A stretch of 64,000 nucleotides of DNA from Verrucomicrobiota bacterium (GTDB taxonomy: Bacteria > Verrucomicrobiota > Verrucomicrobiia > Limisphaerales > Pedosphaeraceae). Positions within the stretch are counted from its first letter, which is position 1; every line of letters begins with the position of its first letter. Positions 1 to 9,122 of this stretch are shown one piece after another. Made by a program: the position numbers and the translations under genes. The notes below the pieces were generated by a model. The model was not told the origin of the DNA. It did not search any database and saw only the letters and a list, made by a program, of their open reading frames with translations. Location: contig JAJPHR010000054.1 in assembly GCA_021325145.1 (NCBI GenBank), positions 1 through 64,000 on the forward strand, written 5' to 3'.

Positions 1-2
1 CG

Positions 3-1574
3 CTCATCGAGGTTGAAATCTCCTCCCAATCGCTCACTTTCGAAGGACGCGCCGCCCGCCTGGTGCTGGCCAGGGACGTTACCGAACTCAAACAGTCCAC
101 CGACCAGTTGCGTCTGCTGCAAGCTTGCGTTAGCCGCCTTGCTGATGTCGTCATCATCACCGAAGCCGAGCCGCTCGAAGAACCGGGCCCGAGAATCATC
201 TTCGTCAATGACGCCTTCGTGCGTCGCACCGGATATACCCGTGAAGAGGCGCTCGGCCGCAGCCCCAGGCTCATTCAAGCTCCCAAGTCCAGCCACGCTG
301 CCCTGGAACGCATCTGGACCGCTCTCAAGGCCGGGCGCTCCACCCGTGAGGAGCTTGTCAAGTACACGAAGTCCGGCGAGGAAATCTGGTGGGAGGTCGA
401 GATTGCTCCGGTAACCGACGATTCGGGCAAGCCCCGTTATTTCGTCGCCATCGAACGCGACGTCACCGAACGCAAGCGCGCGGAAAAAGCCTTGCGCAAA
501 AGCGAAAACCGCCTCAAGGAAGCCCAGCGCGTCGCCAACATCGGCAGTTGGGAATGGCATCTCTCCGAACGCAAGGTCATCTGGTCGGACGAGTTATACC
601 GCATCTTTGGATTGATTCCGCAATCGGTCGCCATCACAGCCGAGACCTTCGTCCGTTTCCTCCACCCCGAGGAACGGGCGGTGATGCAGCGCAAAATCGA
701 GGAGATGCGCCGGCACCCCCGGGCGCTCAACGAGACTTTCCGCATCGTTCGGCCCGACGGTTCTGTGCGTTACGTGCTCGCGCATGGCGAAGCCGCCATG
801 GACGGCACTCCCCGGCCGGTCAGAATTGTCGGCACGGTTCAGGACATCACGGACCGCCGGCTCGCGGAGGAGGCGCGCTTGCAAACCGCCAAGCTCGAAG
901 CCGCCAACAAGGAATTGGAAGCGTTTTCCTACTCGGTTTCCCACGATTTGCGCGCGCCGCTTCGCACCATCGATGGTTTCGCGAAAATGCTGGCCGAAGA
1001 TTGCGGGCCAAGCCTGGACGATACTGGAAAGGGTTACCTGGAACACATTGACGCAGCGGCGCGGCGGATGAGCGCGTTGATCGAGGACCTGCTGGCACTT
1101 TCCCAGATCACCACCAGCGAAATGCGCCGGAGCAAGGTGGATCTCACCGAGATCGCCGAAACCATCGCGGACGAATTGCGCGATGGTGACCCTGGCCGGC
1201 AGGCGCTCGTGGTGATTGCGCCGGGCCTGGTGGTCAACGCCGACCCGCACCTGCTGCGCATCGCCTTGGAAAACCTGCTGCGCAACGCATGGAAGTTCAC
1301 CGGCAAAACGCCCCAAACCCGCATCGAGATCGGTTGCACGAAAAAAAGCGCGGAAGCCGTTTACTTTGTCCGCGATAACGGCGCGGGATTCGACATGGAA
1401 TTCGCGTCCAAGTTGTTCGGCGTTTTCCAGCGATTACATCGCGAAGCGGACTTCCCCGGCACTGGCGTGGGCCTGGCCATTGTCCAGCGCATCATCACGC
1501 GCCACGGCGGCCGGATCTGGGCCGAAGCCGCCCCCCGGCAGGGTGCCACCTTTTATTTCACGCTGCCGGGTTGA
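3..1574 (+). CDS. PAS-domain sensor histidine kinase (5' end cut by window)
   Basis: The reading frame is open to the left edge of the window, so the N-terminus is missing; the visible part starts in the tail of a PAS domain. Two further PAS/PAC domains follow (roughly residues 45-150 and 170-290), each ending in the usual DVTERKRAE or DITDRRLAEE linker. Next comes a HisKA dimerisation domain with the phosphoacceptor motif SVSHDLRAPLRTIDGF, then a HATPase domain with N-box NLLRNAWKF, G1 box DNGAGFD and G2 box GTGVGLAIVQ. The order PAS-HisKA-HATPase with no membrane segment or receiver domain in view suggests a kinase that passes phosphate to a separate response regulator. No regulator gene lies nearby, so the stimulus and partner are unknown. 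The domain call is certain; the specific role is not. Confidence 0.93.
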   Translation, partial: LIEVEISSQSLTFEGRAARLVLARDVTELKQSTDQLRLLQACVSRLADVVIITEAEPLEEPGPRIIFVNDAFVRRTGYTREEALGRSPRLIQAPKSSHAALERIWTALKAGRSTREELVKYTKSGEEIWWEVEIAPVTDDSGKPRYFVAIERDVTERKRAEKALRKSENRLKEAQRVANIGSWEWHLSERKVIWSDELYRIFGLIPQSVAITAETFVRFLHPEERAVMQRKIEEMRRHPRALNETFRIVRPDGSVRYVLAHGEAAMDGTPRPVRIVGTVQDITDRRLAEEARLQTAKLEAANKELEAFSYSVSHDLRAPLRTIDGFAKMLAEDCGPSLDDTGKGYLEHIDAAARRMSALIEDLLALSQITTSEMRRSKVDLTEIAETIADELRDGDPGRQALVVIAPGLVVNADPHLLRIALENLLRNAWKFTGKTPQTRIEIGCTKKSAEAVYFVRDNGAGFDMEFASKLFGVFQRLHREADFPGTGVGLAIVQRIITRHGGRIWAEAAPRQGATFYFTLPG

Positions 1575-1591
1575 AGTTGAAATGCCGGCGG

Positions 1592-2257
1592 CTACGATTT
1601 GTTTAATACACCTCGACTGGAACCGCGCGCAGCCTTGACAAATTCCGCCGCCACCCGCGTCAGTTCCGGCCAATTCGAATCCGCCAAAATCTTCTGGCTG
1701 ATCAGCGACGAACCCACGCCGAGCGCAACGCAACCCGCTTTGAAGAACTCGGCCACATTGTGCAGATCGACGCCGCCAGTCGGCACCATGCGCAAATGCG
1801 GCAGCGGCGCGCGCAACGCCTTGATATAGTTTGGTCCCAAACCGTCCGCCGGGAAAATCTTGATGAAATCCGCGCCGGCTTCATACGCCAGCTGCGCTTC
1901 CGTCGGAGTATAGGCGCCCAGCATGATCGGGCGGTCGGCCGCATGGGCGACCTTGGCGAGTTCGGGGCGCGTGACCGGGCTGACGACGAATTGCGCCCCG
2001 GCTTCAATGGCCAGGCGGCAGGTGAGCGCGTCCAGGACCGTGCCCACGCCAATCAACGCGCGCGCGCCAAATTTCCCGCTGGCCTCGCGAATGGCCTCGA
2101 TGGCGTTCGGAGTGGTCATCGTGACTTCCACCGCCACCACGCCGCCCTCCAGCAAAGCCTCCGTCAAAGGCGGTATCTGGTCCGCTGACTTGGCCCGCAC
2201 CACCGCGATAATGCCAGGATCGAGCAGGGATGAAATGATTTGAGATTTCGAACGCAT
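1592..2257 (-). CDS. eda: 2-keto-3-deoxy-6-phosphogluconate (KDPG) aldolase
   Basis: A 221-residue class I aldolase of the KDPG/KHG family, which cleaves 2-keto-3-deoxy-6-phosphogluconate into pyruvate and glyceraldehyde 3-phosphate in the Entner-Doudoroff and uronate pathways. The catalytic glutamate sits in VEVTMTTP (E44) and the Schiff-base lysine in DFIKIFPA (K133); the phosphate-binding motif is VPTGGV. The frame stays open 49 codons upstream, but MRSKSQIISS is chosen as the start because the family begins there and an AGGAA Shine-Dalgarno lies 8 bases upstream. It converges on the histidine kinase gene. No edd or uronate genes are visible, but a pectin-degrading GH105 gene at 26.7 kb would produce substrates that feed this route (inference). 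Confidence 0.93.
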   Translation of the reverse strand: MRSKSQIISSLLDPGIIAVVRAKSADQIPPLTEALLEGGVVAVEVTMTTPNAIEAIREASGKFGARALIGVGTVLDALTCRLAIEAGAQFVVSPVTRPELAKVAHAADRPIMLGAYTPTEAQLAYEAGADFIKIFPADGLGPNYIKALRAPLPHLRMVPTGGVDLHNVAEFFKAGCVALGVGSSLISQKILADSNWPELTRVAAEFVKAARGSSRGVLNKS

Positions 2258-2715
2258 GATTGTTTTTCCTGATAACCAAAAGCCCGCGTGCTTCATACCT
2301 GTTCTGAAGGAGACTTCAAACCAAATCGGGATACCAGAGAGCATCCTAAGATTTGTCAGACAAACCCCGACAGGAAAACGGGACGATTCTCCCAGACTTT
2401 TCAAATGACTTCATCCTCGTGCGGTCTAAACTGTCAGCAGTCGTAACCTGCGATCCGATGCCACGACGGCAGAAGCTACGCGTCGGATCGCAAAAGCCAA
2501 TTATGTGTATGATCGTAGCCTGTCGGCCATCCCAGCTTTTGAGCTTAGCCTGATCCTTACGCAAGGCAGGCCCGTTTCGTCCCCCCTAAGATAAGGCATC
2601 GGGCCCGCCTTCTCCCCGGATCGACAAAGATTTTTCACTCGTTCCGACCGTTTGAGTACCGCATCGATTCGTTCCATGGTGCGGGCGGGCGAGCGGGTGA
2701 GGAAAAAGAAAGACA
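2258..2715. other. Intergenic region with one short inverted repeat
   Basis: No convincing gene lies between eda and the secreted Calx-beta protein; the short open frames here have no family features. A 9-bp inverted repeat (GCGATCCGA at 2450-2458 and TCGGATCGC at 2483-2491) could form a hairpin with a 24-base loop. The two flanking genes are divergent, so their promoters should lie here, but no strong sigma-70 pair was seen. Confidence 0.4.
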
Positions 2716-3483
2716 ATGAAAATGAACATGAAAATGAACCAATACTGCAATTGGAAAACCGTGGGCTTGCTCGCTGGCATGCTGGCCTTCGGCATGGCAA
2801 CGCAAGCGCAAGTCATCGATACCAACCTGCCGTCCGTGGCGCTTTTTGCCACGGATCCGACAGCACTGGAGGGGACCAGTTCAGGGGCATTTACCCTGAT
2901 CCGGTACGGCAACACCAACAACGCCTTGTCGGTGGATCTTGGCATCTCCGGCACCGCGTCAAATGGGGTGGATTACACCCAGATCAGCAACGTGGTGACC
3001 ATCCCGGCCGGCATGCTCGCGGTGGACATCCCCATCAACCCAATCGTGGATGCCGCGAATCGCGGCAACAAACGCGTGGAGTTGACCGTGGAAACCAACG
3101 CCGCTTACCGTGCGCTCAGCCGGCGGGCCGTCGTCGAGATCATTGATGACACCTTCAATATCCCGCGACCGATGGTAACCCTGGTTAGTCCCACCAATGG
3201 GAGTGTGTTCGCGTATCCGGCCACCATCGCGCTCCAGGCAACCGCCAGTGATCCCGACGTAAAAATTACCAGCGTGAGTTTTTACGCGGATGACGAGTTC
3301 CTGGGAAAGAGCACGAACAGCCCCTACTCGCTGACCTGGACCAACGCGCGACCCGGCCGCTACGCCGTGTTTGCGCGCGCGGTGGATGAAGTGGAGCAAT
3401 CCACCATCTCGGCGGCCGCCCACATCATGGTGACCAATTCACCCCATGTGATGGTGCCCGTCGCGCTTCCCCCGAAGCCATAA
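2716..3483 (+). CDS. Secreted protein with Calx-beta and Ig-like domains
   Basis: A 255-residue exported protein. The start is a run of overlapping ATG codons (MKMNMKMN), followed by a signal peptide whose hydrophobic core is TVGLLAGMLAFGMA and which probably ends at TQA. Residues about 35-145 look like a Calx-beta domain: PTALEG, SGTASNGVDYTQI and VVEIIDD are typical of its Ca-binding sandwich. Residues about 150-240 look like a bacterial Ig-like domain of the PF17957 type, with PTNGSVF, ITSVSFYADDEFLG and YSLTWTNARPGRYAV. Both are common adhesive or stalk modules in large Verrucomicrobial surface proteins; here they stand alone, with no catalytic domain or obvious anchor. It may be a small surface or matrix protein. 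AGGA upstream of the first ATG is the likely ribosome site. Function unknown. Confidence 0.8.
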   Translation: MKMNMKMNQYCNWKTVGLLAGMLAFGMATQAQVIDTNLPSVALFATDPTALEGTSSGAFTLIRYGNTNNALSVDLGISGTASNGVDYTQISNVVTIPAGMLAVDIPINPIVDAANRGNKRVELTVETNAAYRALSRRAVVEIIDDTFNIPRPMVTLVSPTNGSVFAYPATIALQATASDPDVKITSVSFYADDEFLGKSTNSPYSLTWTNARPGRYAVFARAVDEVEQSTISAAAHIMVTNSPHVMVPVALPPKP

Positions 3484-3496
3484 GCGACCGTAACGC

Positions 3497-3567
3497 GGCC
3501 TGGTGCCAGGGGTTGCCCCAGGCCATGAACCATCGCAGCGCGGCGGCATAAGAATCGTCGCGCTGCG
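3497..3567. terminator. Two hairpins between convergent genes (possible bidirectional terminator)
   Basis: GGCCTGG (3497-3503) pairs with CCAGGCC (3518-3524), and CGCAGCGCG (3534-3542) pairs perfectly with CGCGCTGCG (3559-3567). They sit just after the Calx-beta gene and before the end of the convergent lhr gene. No U-tract follows, so they may act only as transcript-end stabilisers. Confidence 0.4.
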
Positions 3568-3675
3568 ACTCCGCCTCCCCGTTCCAACCCGCATTTGGAG
3601 GGGATAATTAAAATAAACAGCTAATTACAGAAATGTTTAACACCCATCCCGGTAAATGCGCTGCTCGGCGCCGCC

Positions 3676-6600
3676 CTACCCATAGTAAGGCCGCAATGCT
3701 GCTGGAAGCGCGCCGACGTTTAGCGCCTGCTTGATCGCGTGTTCGTCCACCTCCACGGATTCGTCCACCCGCACAATCTCTCCGGCTACGAGGGCGGCCA
3801 CAGCCACACCATCACGCAAGAGAATGCGGTTGGGGGCCACAGCGGGAATGCGCGGGCCGGGCGCAAGAATGCCGAGCAGGTTTAAGGGGTCAGTGGCATT
3901 CAGCACGATCATTTCCCCGGCTGGCTTGACTTTGCGCAGGGAGCGCAGCAGCCCGATGGCTTCCGGCAGCGCGAATTGCTCCCCGCCGACGCCACTGACA
4001 AAATGGCCGCCGCGAATTTCTCCGCGCGCTTCGAGCCGCCGATAAACCCGGCCCAAGTCAAACCACGAAACCTCCAGCGACTCACGTTCCAGCAGCCGCC
4101 GGAAAACCACGCCATAACGTCGAAGCAAAGTGTGGGCGAAAGCTTCCAGCGCTTCATCGCGTCCGGACCGGCTACCGTGGTCTTCGCCGCGCTCGGTGGT
4201 GGCGCCCATCGAAACCGCTTCCACTGAAGGAGAAACCTTGCGAAGCAGCGTCCACCGCCCGGCAAACTCGACGCTGGTCACGGCCTTGTGATGGCGTTTT
4301 CTTCCCGGGTCGGCAAACGGAGTGCGCTTTTCCTGCGGAATCAGCAGCGCGCGCAAGCCTTCGAAACTGTCCGCCGTCACCCAGCCCAGCGCGGCCAGCT
4401 CGGCCAGCGCCTGCTCCGCGCGCGACGGCAGCAACCGGGTTCGCTGCGCCAGTTCACCGAAGAACATGGCACCCGACTCCGCGAGCGTGTTCAAAACCAA
4501 TTGCGTGTCGGGAGTGAACGCGGAGGAAGCGGCCGGCGCGGATAATTCCAGCCAGTGCGCCAGATTCTCGCGCGTGAACAAGGCAATCGGACTGGAACGC
4601 AACGGGCCGAACACACGGCCGTTCTGGTGTTGCGGCGGCGACAGCCGTCCCCAGCCCAGCCGCCCGGTGAAGCAAAGCCGGTCGAGCCATTGCGGCACGT
4701 ATTCCTTGACGCGCGCGGCCAGCACTTCCGGTTCCCATGCGGCGGCGGCCAGCGCATAACCGTCCAGAAGCTCCAGCACCGCTTCAACTCCATCCGGCCC
4801 CTCGGCGCGATGTTCGGCATCGACACGTTGCCAGGCCAGCAGGAAACGCTGAAAATCCGCGAGCGAAACCGGCTGAATCTCCGCCCGCAACCGGTTGATC
4901 GTAAGCCGGTGGATCCGCGCCAGCAGCCGCCGGTCGCACCACTCGAGTTCCTGCGCGCCGGGATGAAATTTGCCCCGCAATACGAAACCTTCCCCCTCCA
5001 ACGCGAGCAGGGCGGCCTCAATCTCTGTGTTGGGAAGTTGGAAGAAATCCACAAGCGCGGCCGCGGAGATGGGGCCAACGACTTCCATGCGTCCGCGCAC
5101 CAACTCACGCAAAGCCTCCGCATGTTCCCAGGTGCGGTTCAAAAGCGAAGGCGGCGGAACGAGAGGCGGATCCAGCCGCGCGTCCTGATACACCGCCTGA
5201 ACCATCGGCAGGCGTTCAGCCGCAACCCAAAATGGGCGCGCAGCCGTTAATTTGCACGCCCGATTCGCGGCCACCAGCGGTTCCAAAAACGTAGTGGCTC
5301 CCGGAGCGCACCGGGCGGCTTCTTCGTCCGTCATCGCTCCCATCAGCAACAGCGCTTCGTGGAGTTCGTCCGCGTCTCTTGCTTCCGGCCAGGCTTCCTG
5401 AACCACCCGCTCAATGGCCGCCGCGTCCAGAATGCCGAGCCCGTCATGTCCGGATTGTTCGCTCGCGCGGCGCGTGTAAACCGCCTGCGTGCGCCGCTCC
5501 TCCAGCGGCGCGTTGTCGAGAAACGCATACGGACGCGCGTTGAGAATTTCATGGGCCAGTGGCGAAGGCTCCGGCAAATCGCGCGCCAGGCATTCCACCT
5601 CTCCCGCTTCGATTCGGCGCAGCAATGATTCCAGCCCCTCGATATCCATCGCTTCGTTCAGGCAATCGTCGATCGTCTGCTGGACCAACGGATGATCCGG
5701 AACTTTGCGGTCGCCCACGATGTTTTCGAGACAGGCGAGTTGATCGGGAAACACCGCGGCCAGCAGGTTTTCGGATTCCATTCGTTGCAGGGGCGCCGGG
5801 ACTTTACGGCCGCCGCGCTGCCGTGGCAGGGCCAGCGCCCGGGTCGCATTCCAACGCCAGCGAATGCCGAACATCGGCGCGTCGAGCAACGCCTGCACCA
5901 GCAATTCGCGCACCGTCGTGCTCCTCAAGTAACGAAACACTTCATCCAGCGGAAAGGAATGTTGTGTGCCGAGCGATAGGACAATGGCGTCATCGGTCGC
6001 CGCCGCCTGCAATTCAAAGTTGAAGGAACGGCAGAACCGCTTGCGCAGCGCGAGCCCCCACGCGCGATTGACGCGCGCTCCAAACAGGGAATGAATGACC
6101 AGCTGCATCCCGCCCGATTCGTCGAAGAACCGTTCGAGCACGATCTTCTCGCGTGAAGGAATCGCGCCCAGCGCTTTGTAGCCAGCGAGGAAGTAATTGG
6201 CGAGTTGCCGCGCGCCCGATTCGGAAACCCCGGTTTCATTCACGAACCAGGCGATCAAACCTTCAGCGCCACGATGCGCGGAACCCTGGGTTTCACCAGC
6301 CTGATCCTGCGCTCCAGCCTGCGGTCGCTCGCAGAGCGGCATTCCCACGTTTGCGCGGAACGCAGCTTCCTCCGCCTTCAACCATCGCTCCACATCCTCG
6401 CGCAGGAGCGACACGGCCTGGGAAAGTTCGTTTGTTCGAGCCAGGCCTTCGCCCAACCAGAAAGGAATGCCCGGCGGCTGGCCGTGCGCATCTTCCACCC
6501 GGACCATCCCCGAGTTGATGCCCAGGATTTTCCAGGATGCGTTGCCAAGTTGAAAAACATCTCCCGCCAGGCTCTCGACGGTAAAATCCTCATTCACTGT

Positions 6601-8151
6601 GCCGATGAAAGTTTGACTCGGCTCGACGACGACCCGGTAATCGCCGGTGTCGGGAATCGCACCGCCCGAAGTCAGCGCGGTCAGCCGCGCCCCGCGCCGG
6701 CCACGCACGCGCTGATTCACCGCGTCGTGATGGATCAACGCCCCGCGCCGTCCGCGTTTGGTGCTGAACCCCTCGGCGAGCATGTGAATCACTTCCTGGA
6801 AATCTTCGGTGGTGAGATCGCGATAGGGGTACGCGGAACGGACCAACTCCAGGAGCTTGGTTTCTTCCCAGTCTTCGGAGGAGGCCGCGGCCACGATTTG
6901 TTGTGCGAGAACGTCCAGCGGTTTCTGCGGCATGATGATGCGGTCCAATTCGCCCCGGCGGACGGAACGAAGCATGGTCGCGCACTCCACCAGTTCATCC
7001 CGAGTCAGCGGGAACAAACGCCCCTTGGGCAAACCGGCCCGTTTATGCTCCGCGCGGCCCACCCGTTGCAGCAACGTCGCGATGGAGCGGGTCGTTCCAA
7101 GCTGGCAGACCAGATCGACCGAGCCGATATCGATGCCCAACTCCAGCGAGGACGTCGCGACGAGCGCTTTGAGTTCGCCGCGTTTGAGGCGATTTTCCGC
7201 ATCCAGGCGAAGCTTCGCCGAAAGGCTGCCGTGATGCGAAGTCACTTTGTCCTTGCCGAGGCGGTCGGCGAGTTGATGGGCCACGCGCTCAGCCAGGCGG
7301 CGGGTGTTGACGAACACCAGCGTCGTGCGGTGCGCCTCGATCAATTCGACCAGGCGCTGATAGACCTCAGCCCAAACTTCGTTCGACATGACGGCTTCCA
7401 AAGGCGCGCCGGGCAATTCGATGGTCAAATCCATCGCCCGGGAATGGCCGCTGTCAACAATGGCGCACCGGGGCTGTCCCTTCTCATCCAGCCCGGCGGT
7501 CCCGACCAAAAACTTCGCGACTTCCTCGATTGGCTTTTGCGTGGCGGAAAGGCCGATGCGCTGGACCCGGTGCTGCGCCAACGCCGCCAACCGCTCCATG
7601 CTGAGCGCCAGATGCGACCCGCGACGATTCCCGACCAGCGCGTGAATTTCGTCCACAATCAAGGTCCGCACCGTGGCGAGCATCTTGCGGCCCGACACCG
7701 AAGTGAGCAGCAGGTAAAACGACTCGGGCGTCGTGACGAGAATGTGCGGCGGTCGCTTCGCGATCGCCTGGCGTTTGGCCGCTGGCGTGTCCCCCGTGCG
7801 CACTTCGGCGCGGACATTGACATCGACGCCTTCACTTTCACGCAAAGCGGCGCGGATTTCCGTGAGCGGTTCGTCCAGGTTCTTATGGATGTCATTGCTC
7901 AACGCCTTGAGCGGGGAAACATAGAGAACACACGTTTCATCCTTGAGCTCCCCCTTGAGCCCCTCACGAAACAACGAATCGAGCGATGCCAGAAATGCCG
8001 CCAGCGTCTTGCCGGAACCAGTCGGCGCGGCAATCAGCGTATGGGCGCCGGACCGGATCGCCGGCCACCCCTGCTCCTGCGGAGCGGTGGGCGAACCAAA
8101 CTTCCCGGCAAACCATCGCGCTATGACTGGATGGAACTCGAACCTTTCCAT
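3676..8151 (-). CDS. lhr: Large ATP-dependent DNA helicase, Lhr family
   Basis: A 1491-residue superfamily 2 helicase of the full-length Lhr type (the family is usually about 1500 residues). The N-terminal core has Walker A APTGSGKT, the DExH box VDEIHAL, motif III GLSATQK, motif IV-like TTLVFVNTRR, motif V SSLELGIDIG and motif VI QRVGRAEH. A DEAD/H-associated region follows (around LERFFDESGGMQLVIHSLFG), then a long C-terminal part rich in winged-helix-like segments, as in the E. coli protein. Known Lhr proteins translocate 3'-5' on single-stranded DNA, unwind RNA:DNA hybrids and take part in DNA repair. The start MERFEFHP is preferred over an upstream in-frame ATG because it sits directly before the conserved domain; neither has a clear Shine-Dalgarno. 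It stands alone, convergent with the Calx-beta gene. Confidence 0.95.
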   Translation of the reverse strand: MERFEFHPVIARWFAGKFGSPTAPQEQGWPAIRSGAHTLIAAPTGSGKTLAAFLASLDSLFREGLKGELKDETCVLYVSPLKALSNDIHKNLDEPLTEIRAALRESEGVDVNVRAEVRTGDTPAAKRQAIAKRPPHILVTTPESFYLLLTSVSGRKMLATVRTLIVDEIHALVGNRRGSHLALSMERLAALAQHRVQRIGLSATQKPIEEVAKFLVGTAGLDEKGQPRCAIVDSGHSRAMDLTIELPGAPLEAVMSNEVWAEVYQRLVELIEAHRTTLVFVNTRRLAERVAHQLADRLGKDKVTSHHGSLSAKLRLDAENRLKRGELKALVATSSLELGIDIGSVDLVCQLGTTRSIATLLQRVGRAEHKRAGLPKGRLFPLTRDELVECATMLRSVRRGELDRIIMPQKPLDVLAQQIVAAASSEDWEETKLLELVRSAYPYRDLTTEDFQEVIHMLAEGFSTKRGRRGALIHHDAVNQRVRGRRGARLTALTSGGAIPDTGDYRVVVEPSQTFIGTVNEDFTVESLAGDVFQLGNASWKILGINSGMVRVEDAHGQPPGIPFWLGEGLARTNELSQAVSLLREDVERWLKAEEAAFRANVGMPLCERPQAGAQDQAGETQGSAHRGAEGLIAWFVNETGVSESGARQLANYFLAGYKALGAIPSREKIVLERFFDESGGMQLVIHSLFGARVNRAWGLALRKRFCRSFNFELQAAATDDAIVLSLGTQHSFPLDEVFRYLRSTTVRELLVQALLDAPMFGIRWRWNATRALALPRQRGGRKVPAPLQRMESENLLAAVFPDQLACLENIVGDRKVPDHPLVQQTIDDCLNEAMDIEGLESLLRRIEAGEVECLARDLPEPSPLAHEILNARPYAFLDNAPLEERRTQAVYTRRASEQSGHDGLGILDAAAIERVVQEAWPEARDADELHEALLLMGAMTDEEAARCAPGATTFLEPLVAANRACKLTAARPFWVAAERLPMVQAVYQDARLDPPLVPPPSLLNRTWEHAEALRELVRGRMEVVGPISAAALVDFFQLPNTEIEAALLALEGEGFVLRGKFHPGAQELEWCDRRLLARIHRLTINRLRAEIQPVSLADFQRFLLAWQRVDAEHRAEGPDGVEAVLELLDGYALAAAAWEPEVLAARVKEYVPQWLDRLCFTGRLGWGRLSPPQHQNGRVFGPLRSSPIALFTRENLAHWLELSAPAASSAFTPDTQLVLNTLAESGAMFFGELAQRTRLLPSRAEQALAELAALGWVTADSFEGLRALLIPQEKRTPFADPGRKRHHKAVTSVEFAGRWTLLRKVSPSVEAVSMGATTERGEDHGSRSGRDEALEAFAHTLLRRYGVVFRRLLERESLEVSWFDLGRVYRRLEARGEIRGGHFVSGVGGEQFALPEAIGLLRSLRKVKPAGEMIVLNATDPLNLLGILAPGPRIPAVAPNRILLRDGVAVAALVAGEIVRVDESVEVDEHAIKQALNVGALPAALRPYYG

Positions 8152-8260
8152 TGTCGTGAAATATAACCTACTGGCACAAGTATGCAGCCGGAAAAACAAT
8201 TTCCGCGCAATGCCCGGTCATGGCGGCAGCTTTTGGCAAGCGTGCCAAGCCGAAGATAGC

Positions 8261-8307
8261 TTTGTAATCGTCCTCGTGCTCGTCCTCGTCCTCGATTCAC
8301 CCTCTCC
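8261..8307 (-). repeat. GAC/GAG-rich dispersed repeat, copy 1
   Basis: Read on the minus strand this is GAATCGAGGACGAGGACGAG followed by CACGAGGACGATTAC. A closely similar stretch lies at 26421-26457 on the opposite strand, also in a gap between genes, which argues for a mobile or selected dispersed sequence and not a chance simple repeat. Confidence 0.6.
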
Positions 8308-8458
8308 GGCTTCCTGATTCCGCTCTGCACCCGAAGGCAGAGTGCCAAAATGGCACTCCCCCCGCCAAAAACCCGCTATTTCCACGTAACCCACAATCTA
8401 TCAGCCATTTACGCACGTTTTCAAGCTCTTGGCGGGGGCTCCCGTCCGAAAAAAGAGG

Positions 8459-8485
8459 TTTAATTTGGTTTAATTTACTTTAATT
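8459..8485 (+). repeat. AT-rich direct repeat, copy 1 (TTTAATT words)
   Basis: Three imperfect TTTAATT words in tandem. Positions 8460-8485 are identical over 26 bases to 39197-39222, more than 30 kb away in another gap. In a GC-rich genome an exact AT-rich 26-mer is unlikely by chance. Confidence 0.7.
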
Positions 8486-8624
8486 GACCCTGATTTGCCC
8501 GACTCGTTTAACCCCCCCGAACGGCTCACCAGCGCCGCCGCCGGTGTGCCAAAATGTCCCAGTTATGCCCTTGAGCTTTGATGCCTGGCTCGCCCCGCCG
8601 TGATGATGGCCAAGAACCTGTCTC

Positions 8625-8681
8625 GGTAGGGCGGGCAGTCCTCTGCCCGCCGTCGGCGCGCACGGAGTGGCGCGCCCTACC
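8625..8681 (+). repeat. REP-like three-arm palindromic element, full copy
   Basis: The 57-bp unit begins GGTAGGGCG and ends CGCCCTACC, so its ends pair. Inside are two further hairpins: GGGCAG with CTGCCC, and GGCGCGC with GCGCGCC. The whole unit can fold as a closing stem with two arms. A diverged copy is at 33317-33391, the first 12 bases recur at the right edge of the window, and a simpler GGTAGGG palindrome is at 38958-38977. No transposase of the REP-associated type is present in the window. Confidence 0.7.
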
Positions 8682-9122
8682 AAGGCAGGCTCCAAGCCTT
8701 GGCGCAGTCGGAAACATCCGGCCCCCCTGACTTTGGGCCTTGGACTTTGGACTTTATTGATTGTCAAAGAACATCCCGCGCTCCCAATGGAGCACAGGCA
8801 AAATCCACCAACGCCAAGCCTCCCCCCAAGCCCGCCGGGGCCTTGGCCATTGGCTCGCCTCGCCGTAGCTGCTTTTTGAGCGAAGGCGGGTCATTGGTCA
8901 TTCCGGCGCTCTGCGCCAACCCCTCCTTCACGGACGCCCGTAATAGAGCACCAGCCGCCCCTTCCTGCAACTGAATTCTGAACCTTTCTGTAATCCTTCA
9001 GGAAGGTGAATTGCCCGTCGCCAGGCGGGCCGGAGCGCGTACATCGCTTCACTGAGGCAAAACTGTATCTCACGGAATTAACTCCCACGAACGGGCACAG
9101 CCATGTTACGTTGTCGCATAGC

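Larger units (their letters stand above)
8152..9122. other. Repeat-rich intergenic region upstream of larC
   Basis: Nearly 1 kb without a supportable gene between two divergent genes. It holds three separate dispersed repeats, each listed on its own: a GAC/GAG-rich stretch, an AT-rich 26-mer, and a GC-rich three-arm palindrome. It also holds word-like runs such as CCTTGGACTTTGGACTTT (about 8740-8757). The open frames that cross it (8480-8970 on the minus strand, 8667-8974 on the plus strand) read through these repeats and are judged non-coding. Confidence 0.6.

Noticed and set aside
594..1316. A 240-codon frame on the minus strand
   Set aside because: It lies inside the histidine kinase gene, whose motifs are unmistakable.
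6205..8166. A 653-codon open frame on the plus strand
   Set aside because: It is antisense to lhr; its translation has no domain and is driven by GC codon bias.
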